Source: Candidatus Omnitrophota bacterium (GTDB lineage: Bacteria > Ratteibacteria > UBA8468 > B48-G9 > JAFGKM01). Taken from it: DNA of 11,296 bases. The DNA is taken from positions 1 to 11,296 of the forward strand of contig JAMWBY010000044.1 in the NCBI GenBank assembly GCA_023818745.1, in the 5' to 3' direction. This document shows positions 6,468 to 11,296 of this stretch, piece after piece; position 1 is the first letter of the stretch, and each line of letters opens with the position of its first letter. Both the position numbers and the translations under genes were made by a program. Below the pieces are notes generated by a model, which made no database searches, was not told the origin of the DNA, and worked only from the letters and a program-made list of their open reading frames with translations.

Positions 6468-6673
6468 TTTTTAACTCCTAATTTCCTTTCACTTAAAATC
6501 GTTTTAAGTCTTGCAATATCCTTTTTTATTTCTCTAATCTGAGAGTAATTTTTTAACTGTCCAAGAATTAATTGCTTTCTTAACTCGTAAATTTGTTTTT
6601 TCAACTCAAAAATTTTGTTATTAATTTCTTCTTCTGTTGCCTCTTTCCACTTTTTTAATTCTTCCTTTTTCAT
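6464..6673 (-). CDS. rpmC: 50S ribosomal protein L29
   Basis: Small helical protein at the tunnel exit, part of the docking site for the signal recognition particle and trigger factor. The 69 residues are helical and highly charged, with the family pattern ELKKQIYELRKQLILGQLKNYSQIREIKKDIARLKTILSER. The ATG at 6673 follows a GG-containing site (AAAAAAGGT) by 8 nt. Unlike other genes here it is not packed against its upstream neighbour: a 64-nt gap with a strong promoter precedes it, so it is probably the first gene of a second transcription unit. Confidence 0.97.
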   Translation of the reverse strand: MKKEELKKWKEATEEEINNKIFELKKQIYELRKQLILGQLKNYSQIREIKKDIARLKTILSERKLGVKK

Positions 6674-6704
6674 ACAATTTACCTTTTTTAAAGCATAAAA
6701 ATAT

Positions 6705-6732
6705 ATTATAACACTTTTTTAAAAAATTTCAA
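6705..6732 (-). promoter_or_regulatory. Strong sigma-70-like promoter before rpmC
   Basis: On the minus strand a TTGAAA (-35, 6732-6727) is followed by 16 bp and TATAAT (-10, 6710-6705). TG sits one base before the -10 (TGTTATAAT), making it also an extended -10. The region is otherwise A/T runs and non-coding. Transcription would start near 6698, about 25 nt before the rpmC ATG. It lies in one of only two gaps over 12 nt in the window. Inferred from consensus only. Confidence 0.75.
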
Positions 6733-6737
6733 AATTT

Positions 6738-7157
6738 TTAAGTAATTAATGAACGAGTTACTATCTTTGATTTATAAGGAATTTTATGAGATGCTCTTCT
6801 TAATGCTTCTTTAGCAAGTTCTTCTGAAACACCTGAAATTTCAAAAATTATTCTACCTGGAAGAACAACTGCTACCCATTTTTCTACATCTCCTTTTCCT
6901 TTACCCATTCTGCTTTCTGCTGGTTTTTTTGTTACTGGTTTATCAGGAAAAATTCTTATCCACAATTTACCTTTTGATTTTAAATAATGGGTTATGGCTA
7001 TTCTCGCCGCCTCTATTTGAGCAGATGTTATCCAACCAGGTTCAAGAATTTTTAATCCATATTCTCCATAAAAAATATTACTCCCTCTTTCTGCCTGTCC
7101 CTTTGTTCTTCCTCTCTGCATCTTTCTATATTTAACTCTTTTAGGCATTAATGGCAT
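6738..7157 (-). CDS. rplP: 50S ribosomal protein L16
   Basis: Large-subunit protein near the A-site tRNA, needed for late assembly and peptidyl transfer. The 139 residues match the family. The N-terminus PKRVKYRKMQRGRTKG, FGEYGL-like FYGEYGLKILEPGWIT at 29-44, FPDKPVTKKPAESRMGKGKGD at about 70-90 and LPGRIIFEISGV are all characteristic. ATG at 7157 (MPLMPKR) has GGAG 6 nt upstream, which matches the common ML-MPKR start better than the second ATG. It starts inside the 3' end of rpsC (17-nt overlap). It ends before the 64-nt promoter gap, making it the last gene of the proximal block. Confidence 0.98.
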   Translation of the reverse strand: MPLMPKRVKYRKMQRGRTKGQAERGSNIFYGEYGLKILEPGWITSAQIEAARIAITHYLKSKGKLWIRIFPDKPVTKKPAESRMGKGKGDVEKWVAVVLPGRIIFEISGVSEELAKEALRRASHKIPYKSKIVTRSLIT

Positions 7158-7797
7158 TCTCTTCTCCTTCTTTCTCTAAAAATTCTCCAAGATATACCCA
7201 GACCTTAATTCCAACTGTTCCACTTCTTGTAAAAGCAGTAGAAGTTGCATAGTCAATTTTTGCTCTCAGTGTGTGCAAAGGAACTTTTCCAACTATATAT
7301 TGTTCACTTCTTGCTATTTCTGCTCCTCCTATTCTTCCAGAAATTCTAACTTTTATACCTTTTGCTCCTGACTGAATTGCCAAATCCATCGCTTTCTTTA
7401 TTGCCTGTCTATGAGGAACTCTTTTCTCAAGTTGAATTACAATTGAATCTGCAAGAAACTGTGCACTTGTTCCAGGTGCGTTAATTTCTATACAATCAAT
7501 AGTTATCTGCTTTTTTACCATCTCATAAAGTTCATCCCTCAATTTGTTTATTTCAGTCCCTTTTCTTCCAAGAACAATTCCAGGTCTTGGTGTGTAAATT
7601 CTAATTCTTATTTTATCTGTCTTTTCTATTTCTATTTTTGAAATTGTTCCCCTAGGATATTTTTTCTTTATGTAATTCCGGATTAGAATGTCTTCTTTTA
7701 AAAGTTCTTTAAAGTCCTTTTTAGAAGCAAACCAATTACTTCTCCAATTCTCAACTATCCCTATTCTTAACCCAATAGGATTAACTTTTTGACCCAT
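7141..7797 (-). CDS. rpsC: 30S ribosomal protein S3
   Basis: Head protein that lines the mRNA entry channel and contributes to helicase activity on mRNA. The 218 residues are in the normal range. MGQKVNPIGLRIGI opens the protein, the KH domain has its GRKG loop at residues 77-80 (PGIVLGRKGTEI), and the C-terminal domain has GRIGGAEIARSE and VPLHTLRAKIDY followed by GTVGIKVWVYLGE. AGGAG sits 5 nt before the ATG, just after the rplV stop (8-nt gap). The last 17 nt overlap rplP. Confidence 0.99.
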   Translation of the reverse strand: MGQKVNPIGLRIGIVENWRSNWFASKKDFKELLKEDILIRNYIKKKYPRGTISKIEIEKTDKIRIRIYTPRPGIVLGRKGTEINKLRDELYEMVKKQITIDCIEINAPGTSAQFLADSIVIQLEKRVPHRQAIKKAMDLAIQSGAKGIKVRISGRIGGAEIARSEQYIVGKVPLHTLRAKIDYATSTAFTRSGTVGIKVWVYLGEFLEKEGEENAINA

Positions 7798-7805
7798 TAT
7801 TTCTC

Positions 7806-8132
7806 CTATTTACCTTCAAGAATAACTGTTATATGGGAAGTCCTTTTTCTCACCATAACCGCTCTTCCCATAGACGCTGCTCTATATCTTTTTAAATAAG
7901 GACCTGCATCTATAATTATATTTTTTATTTTCCACTCAACAACTTCACCTTTTTGCTTTCCATTATTTTCAGCACTTTTTAAAACTTTTAACAAAATCTT
8001 TGCTCCCTTTTTAGGTAAATTTCTCAAAATGCCCTCTGCTTCTTCAATAGTTTTTCCCTTAATAAGGTCTACAATCATTCTTAATTTTCTCGGCCCTATT
8101 TTCACATATCTTGCTTTTGCCATTGCTTCCAT
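7806..8132 (-). CDS. rplV: 50S ribosomal protein L22
   Basis: Lines the peptide exit tunnel with a long beta-hairpin and contacts all 23S domains. The chosen start gives MEAMAKARYVKIGPRKLRMIVDLIKGK, matching the usual MEAKA.A.Y.R.SPRK opening, and 108 residues. GGAG lies 8 nt upstream of this ATG (8132). An in-frame ATG at 8138 would be only 2 nt from the same GGAG and adds MV, so 8132 is preferred. The hairpin is residues 80-97 (LKRYRAASMGRAVMVRKRTSH), then ITVILEG. It lies 12 nt from rpsS and 8 nt from rpsC. Confidence 0.98.
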   Translation of the reverse strand: MEAMAKARYVKIGPRKLRMIVDLIKGKTIEEAEGILRNLPKKGAKILLKVLKSAENNGKQKGEVVEWKIKNIIIDAGPYLKRYRAASMGRAVMVRKRTSHITVILEGK

Positions 8133-8144
8133 AACCATCTCTCC

Positions 8145-8426
8145 TTACTTTTTCTCTCTTGCTCTTTCAGTATGTGCTCCATGTCCTCTAAATGTTCTTG
8201 TTGGAGAAAATTCACCAAGTCGGTGCCCAACCATATTTTCTGTAATATAAACATTAACAAAAGTTCTTCCATTGTGAATCCCAAATGTATAACCAACAAA
8301 TTCTGGGATTATAACACAATCTCTTGCCCATGTTTTTATAACTTCTTTTTTCCCAGATTGTTTTAATTTCATCACCTTCTCCAAAAGTTTTTTATCAATA
8401 TATGGACCTTTTTTCTTTGACCTCAT
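8145..8426 (-). CDS. rpsS: 30S ribosomal protein S19
   Basis: Head protein of the small subunit near the A-site finger bridge; it forms a pair with S13. The 93 residues are standard. MRSKKKGPYID at the start, RDCVIIPEFVGYTFGIHNGRTFV in the middle and GHRLGEFSPTRTFRGHGAH at residues 67-85 identify it. The ATG overlaps the rplB stop as ATGA, with AAGGA 7 nt upstream. Gene order rplB-rpsS-rplV is the universal S10-operon order. Confidence 0.99.
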   Translation of the reverse strand: MRSKKKGPYIDKKLLEKVMKLKQSGKKEVIKTWARDCVIIPEFVGYTFGIHNGRTFVNVYITENMVGHRLGEFSPTRTFRGHGAHTERAREKK

Positions 8427-9247
8427 TTTTGTTTCCTTCTTTGTAAAATAAATTTATCTGATGATTTTTTCTTTTTTCTTGTTTTATATCCCTTGGCAGG
8501 AATACCTGTTGGACTCTGAGGAAGATGCCCTTTTCCTCTACCTTCTCCACCTCCCATAGGATGATCAACCGGATTCATTGCTGTTCCTCTAACTGTTGGT
8601 CTAATTCCAAGATTTCTAATCCTACCAGCTTTACCAAAAGAAATATATTTATATTCAGGATTACTAACCTGTCCTATTGAAGCATAACAGTTTAAATCAA
8701 ATAATCTTATTTCACCAGAAGGTAAACGAACCTGAGCATATTTTTCACCTTTTACCATTAAAGTTGCAAGAGTTCCTGCTGCTCTTGCAATTTGACCACC
8801 TTTACCAGGAATAAGTTCAATATTATAAATTTCAGTTCCTTCTGGTATTTTTCTTAAAGGTAATCTATTTCCTAACTTTATATCAGCATCTTCTCCACAT
8901 TTTATTCTATCTCCTACTTTTAATCCAGCAGGTGCTATTATGTAACTTTTAACTCCATCTGTATAGGAAATTAATGCAATTCTTGCATTTCTATTGGGGT
9001 CATATTCAATACTTTTCACAACACCTTCATAACCTATCCTTCCTTTAAAATCAATAATTCTATAAAGACGTTTGTGCCCTCCACCTCTATGTCTAACTGT
9101 TATTCTTCCTGTATTATTCCTGCCACCTTTTTTCTTTAATCCAAAAACGAGTGATTTTTCCGGTTCTGTCTTAGTAATATCTGAAAAATCCTGTAATACA
9201 GCTTGCCTTTGACCAGGAGTTACTGGTTTTAATTTACGTAATGGCAA
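8423..9247 (-). CDS. rplB: 50S ribosomal protein L2, TTG start
   Basis: Core large-subunit protein close to the peptidyl-transferase centre and required for subunit association. The 274 residues match the family. GGRNNTGRITVRHRGGGHKR at residues 41-60, EYDPNRNARIALI at 81-93, and GIRPTVRGTAMNPVDHPMGGGEGR at about 214-237 are signatures. The last has methionine where E. coli has histidine (DHPH), a variant I recall from other bacterial phyla. The start is TTG at 9247, with AAGGAG 6 nt upstream, inside rplW (14-nt overlap); no ATG fits the family N-terminus. The C-terminus FILQRRKQK overlaps rpsS by 4 nt. Confidence 0.98.
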   Translation of the reverse strand: MPLRKLKPVTPGQRQAVLQDFSDITKTEPEKSLVFGLKKKGGRNNTGRITVRHRGGGHKRLYRIIDFKGRIGYEGVVKSIEYDPNRNARIALISYTDGVKSYIIAPAGLKVGDRIKCGEDADIKLGNRLPLRKIPEGTEIYNIELIPGKGGQIARAAGTLATLMVKGEKYAQVRLPSGEIRLFDLNCYASIGQVSNPEYKYISFGKAGRIRNLGIRPTVRGTAMNPVDHPMGGGEGRGKGHLPQSPTGIPAKGYKTRKKKKSSDKFILQRRKQK

Positions 9248-9512
9248 TTTTTTCTCCTTCTTTCAGTTTAACAATCGCTTTTTTATACCTGGATTTATAT
9301 CCTTCAATAAATAACCTATATCTTCTTTTTTTTGGTTTTGGATTTATTACAAAAACTTTTTCAACCTTAACCTTATAAATTTCTTCAATTGCCTTTTTTA
9401 TCTGATGTTTATTTGACTTTTTATCAACACAAAAAACATATTTGTTTTCTTTATTTAAATCAGTTGACTTTTCTGTTATTAATGGATATTTAACAATTTT
9501 ATACGGATCCAA
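9234..9512 (-). CDS. rplW: 50S ribosomal protein L23, TTG start
   Basis: Exit-tunnel protein and main docking site for trigger factor and signal recognition particle. The 92 residues are normal. DPYKIVKYPLITEKS carries the conserved ITEKS at residues 12-16, followed by KYVFCVDKKSNKHQIKKAIEEIYKVKVEKV, the typical second element. The start is TTG (9512), with GGAGG 5 nt upstream. Start and Shine-Dalgarno both lie in the 3' end of rplD (14-nt overlap), and the gene's own end overlaps rplB by 14 nt. No ATG in this frame fits. Confidence 0.98.
   Translation of the reverse strand: MDPYKIVKYPLITEKSTDLNKENKYVFCVDKKSNKHQIKKAIEEIYKVKVEKVFVINPKPKKRRYRLFIEGYKSRYKKAIVKLKEGEKIAIT
9254..9259 (-). promoter_or_regulatory. 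Shine-Dalgarno deciding the TTG start of rplB
   Basis: AAGGAG on the minus strand ends 6 nt before TTG 9247. It sits in the last codons of rplW and supports TTG initiation of L2. Confidence 0.8.
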
Positions 9513-10152
9513 TACTTCCTCCTTCTAAAAAAATTTTAATTTTTTCAAATAACTCTTCTTCAACAATCACCCTATCACTATCTAAAATCTCATAAGCATT
9601 TATTTTATCAATATAATCATATTTTAAATAAGGAATATTTCTCACAGATAGAACAACATTTTTTTTATTTTCTGAGTTAGACATAATAAATAAAACTTTT
9701 TCGTTGTTAAAACCAATTTTTTTAAAAAAATTATTGAATATTTTTGTTTTAGGTAAATTTATACCCTCAACTTTTAAAAATATTATTCTGTTTTCCATAA
9801 GTTTATCTCTTAATGATTCTATAAGTGCTGCCCTTTTTACTTTCTTTGGTAATTTTATATAATAATCCCTTGGTTTTGGACCAAAAGCAATTCCACCATG
9901 TCGCCATATAGGATTTCTAATAGAACCAACTCTTGCTCTTCCTGTCCCTTTTTGTCTCCATGGTTTTTTTCCACCACCACTTACTTCTCCTCTTGTCTTT
10001 GTTGAATGAGTTCCAAGACGTTGATTAGATAAATAGCTCACTGTGTAATAATACAATAAATTTTTATTAATTGGCTTTTTTAATATCTCATCTGAAATTT
10101 CTTTCTCTCCAATTATATTACCTTCAATATCATAGACATTAATTTTACTCAT
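9499..10152 (-). CDS. rplD: 50S ribosomal protein L4
   Basis: Lines the exit tunnel with a long loop and in E. coli represses its own S10 operon by binding the leader mRNA. The 217 residues are slightly longer than the usual 205-210. The extended loop is clear: RLGTHSTKTRGEVSGGGKKPWRQKGTGRARVGS at about residues 45-77, then RNPIWRHGGIAFGP to about 92. The C-terminal half is lysine- and asparagine-rich and less conserved, with ALIESLRDKL. ATG follows the rplC stop by 1 nt, with AAGGG 5 nt upstream. It overlaps rplW by 14 nt. Confidence 0.98.
   Translation of the reverse strand: MSKINVYDIEGNIIGEKEISDEILKKPINKNLLYYYTVSYLSNQRLGTHSTKTRGEVSGGGKKPWRQKGTGRARVGSIRNPIWRHGGIAFGPKPRDYYIKLPKKVKRAALIESLRDKLMENRIIFLKVEGINLPKTKIFNNFFKKIGFNNEKVLFIMSNSENKKNVVLSVRNIPYLKYDYIDKINAYEILDSDRVIVEEELFEKIKIFLEGGSIGSV
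9518..9522 (-). promoter_or_regulatory. Shine-Dalgarno deciding the TTG start of rplW
   Basis: GGAGG on the minus strand ends 5 nt before TTG 9512, inside the last codons of rplD. It supports TTG initiation of L23. Confidence 0.8.
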
Positions 10153-10153
10153 T

Positions 10154-10792
10154 TTAGCCCTTCTTTTTAATCGCTTTTTTAATAATTACATAAGAATTTG
10201 AAGAACCAGGAATTGCACCTTTAATCATCATTATATTTTCATCTTTCAAAATTTTAACTATTTGAAGATTTTGAATTGTAACTTTTTCATTTCCCATATG
10301 GCCAGCCATCCTTCTTCCTTTTAAAACTCTCTGTGGTGCTGTAGAACCAATTGAACCAGGTGCCCTATGAGACATAGACCCATGTGTTGCTGGCCCTCCA
10401 TGAAAACCATGTCTTTTTACAACTCCTTGAAAACCTTTACCTATTGATTTTCCTGTTATATCTACATAATCACCTTCTTTAAATATCTCAACTGTAACTC
10501 TATCTCCTATCTTATAATTTTTTATTTCATCTTCATTCAATCTAAATTCTTTTAAAATTTTTAATGGTGGTAAATTCCTTTTCTTTAAGTATCCAAGTTG
10601 TGGTTTAGTCAAATTTTTTTCCTTTATCTCTTCAAATCCGACCTTCAATGCACAATATCCATCTTTTTCTGGAATTTTTAAATCAACAACATATCCTTCC
10701 TTGTATTCTACTAATGTTACAGGAACAACTTCTCCATCTTCTTTGAAAATCTGTGTCATTTTTAATTTTTTCCCTATAATTCCAATCCCCAT
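10154..10792 (-). CDS. rplC: 50S ribosomal protein L3
   Basis: Early assembly protein whose loops reach the peptidyl-transferase centre. The 212 residues are usual. MGIGIIGKKLKMTQIF opens the protein, GKGFQGVVKRHGF is at 118-130, HGSMSHRAPGSIG at 137-149, and GRRMAGHMGNEKVTIQNL at 159-176, all family hallmarks. ATG is 8 nt after the rpsJ stop, with GAGG in the rpsJ/rplC junction as ribosome site. It is followed by rplD after a single base. Confidence 0.99.
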   Translation of the reverse strand: MGIGIIGKKLKMTQIFKEDGEVVPVTLVEYKEGYVVDLKIPEKDGYCALKVGFEEIKEKNLTKPQLGYLKKRNLPPLKILKEFRLNEDEIKNYKIGDRVTVEIFKEGDYVDITGKSIGKGFQGVVKRHGFHGGPATHGSMSHRAPGSIGSTAPQRVLKGRRMAGHMGNEKVTIQNLQIVKILKDENIMMIKGAIPGSSNSYVIIKKAIKKKG

Positions 10793-10800
10793 TTTTTACC

Positions 10801-11112
10801 TCAACTTAATTTCATTTCAACTTCAACTCCAGCAGGTAAATTTAATTTACTTAAAGCATCAACTGTCCTTGGAGTTGGGTCAATTATATCAATCAATCTT
10901 TTATGTATTTTCAACTGAAATTGTTCTCTACTTTTCTTATTTACATGTGGAGACCTTAAAACAGTATATACTTCTCTTTTTGTAGGTAAAGGAACAGGTC
11001 CATTAATACTAACTCCTGTTGATTTTGCAATTTCTATTATCTCCTTAACTGACCTATCAAGTAATCTATGATCAAATGATTTCAATTTTATTCTAATTTT
11101 CTTTTCTCCCAT
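10801..11112 (-). CDS. rpsJ: 30S ribosomal protein S10
   Basis: Head protein of the small subunit that also binds NusB in transcription antitermination. The 103 residues are standard: KIRIKLKSFDHRLLDRS near the start, STGVSINGPVPLPTKREVYTVLRSPHVNKKSREQF in the middle, and RLIDIIDPTPRTVDALSKLNLPAGVEVE near the end. It is the first gene after the promoter between tuf and rpsJ and gives the S10 operon its name. The leader between the predicted transcription start (about 11131) and the ATG is only about 19 nt. GGTG near 11120 is a weak ribosome site. Confidence 0.99.
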   Translation of the reverse strand: MGEKKIRIKLKSFDHRLLDRSVKEIIEIAKSTGVSINGPVPLPTKREVYTVLRSPHVNKKSREQFQLKIHKRLIDIIDPTPRTVDALSKLNLPAGVEVEMKLS

Positions 11113-11137
11113 TTTTTCACCAGTTCATAAAGTATAA

Positions 11138-11166
11138 ATTATACCACATTTTAAAATTTATGTCAA
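11138..11166 (-). promoter_or_regulatory. Perfect-consensus promoter for the S10 operon
   Basis: On the minus strand TTGACA (-35, 11166-11161), a 17-bp spacer and TATAAT (-10, 11143-11138) match the sigma-70/sigma-A consensus exactly. TGG immediately precedes the -10 (extended -10). The -35 starts 4 nt after the tuf stop. The predicted start is near 11131, giving a leader of about 19 nt for rpsJ. It makes the S10 cluster able to be transcribed independently of tuf; no terminator lies between tuf and rpsJ, so read-through is also possible. Confidence 0.9.
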
Positions 11167-11170
11167 ATAT

Positions 11171-11296
11171 TTATTCAATTATTTCAGTTATAGCGCCAGC
11201 GCCTACTGTTTTTCCTCCTTCTCTTATTGCAAATCTCTGACCTTTTTCAAGTGCTACAGGATATATTAATTTTATCTCCATCTCTATATTATCCCC
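11171..11296 (-). CDS. tuf: Elongation factor Tu, C-terminal fragment (3' end of gene)
   Basis: Delivers aminoacyl-tRNA to the ribosome with GTP. Only the last 41 codons are inside the window; the rest extends past 11296. The fragment reads GDNIEMEIKLIYPVALEKGQ, then RFAIREGGKTVGAGAITEIIE and a TAA stop, the end of beta-barrel domain 3. RFAIREGGRTVGAG is invariant in EF-Tu, so identification is sure despite the short length. It sits 58 nt upstream of rpsJ, the common str-S10 junction. A GTP-binding domain is not visible because it is outside the window. Confidence 0.98.
   Translation of the reverse strand, partial: GDNIEMEIKLIYPVALEKGQRFAIREGGKTVGAGAITEIIE

Noticed and set aside
6715..6732. 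T-run/A-run palindrome between rplP and rpmC as an intrinsic terminator
   Set aside because: It has no G/C stem; the same bases are better explained as the spacer and -35 of the promoter.
8102..8299. A 65-codon minus-strand frame within rpsS and rplV
   Set aside because: Alternative frame through S19 and the start of L22; no conserved protein, while S19 fully explains the sequence.
8550..8570. Methionine in place of histidine in the L2 DHPH motif as a loss-of-function sign
   Set aside because: The DHPMGGGEGR form is, to my knowledge, common in several bacterial phyla, so it is a lineage variant and not a defect.
1..11296. Possible mobile, CRISPR, toxin-antitoxin or otherwise novel system
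   Set aside because: No repeats, transposase, integrase or unexplained long frame was seen; every region is accounted for by known translation and secretion genes and two short promoter gaps.

Overview
This window is an AT-rich (roughly 30% GC by eye) bacterial translation super-operon read entirely on the minus strand. In transcription order, from high to low coordinates, it runs: the 3' end of tuf (EF-Tu), then rpsJ, rplC, rplD, rplW, rplB, rpsS, rplV, rpsC, rplP, then a 64-nt gap, then rpmC, rpsQ, rplN, rplX, rplE, rpsZ/rpsN, rpsH, rplF, rplR, rpsE, rplO, secY, adk and the 5' part of map. This is the classic S10 operon fused to the spc operon, followed by the secretion and housekeeping trio secY-adk-map. 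The tuf gene placed directly before rpsJ suggests that the str cluster (rpsL-rpsG-fusA-tuf) lies just outside the window.

The gene content is bacterial: SecY with bacterial-type L and S proteins. Both S14 and L24 are the zinc-binding (four-cysteine) forms, and adenylate kinase has a four-cysteine lid. The low GC, lysine-rich proteins and purine-rich coding strand fit a deep-branching or uncultured, anaerobic or thermophilic lineage, but I cannot assign a phylum. rpmD (L30), normally found between rpsE and rplO, is missing: those two genes overlap by 29 nt.

Two strong sigma-70-like promoters stand out because they occupy the only two sizeable non-coding gaps. One is a perfect consensus (TTGACA, 17 bp, TGGTATAAT) between tuf and rpsJ. 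The other (TTGAAA, 16 bp, TGTTATAAT) lies between rplP and rpmC and would launch the distal half of the cluster separately. The 5' leaders they imply are only about 20-25 nt, too short for an E. coli-style L4-binding leader. Elsewhere the genes are packed with 1-12 nt gaps or overlaps of 4-38 nt, which suggests pervasive translational coupling.

Several start codons are unusual. rpsE appears to start at ATT: an excellent AGGAGG lies 6 nt upstream and no in-frame ATG, GTG or TTG restores the conserved S5 N-terminus. rplW and rplB start at TTG, and rpsN and rplN at GTG. rpsQ carries a C-terminal tail that runs 38 nt into rplN. I see no mobile element, CRISPR array, RNA gene or novel defence-like system. 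The interest here lies in the expression architecture of an otherwise canonical locus.
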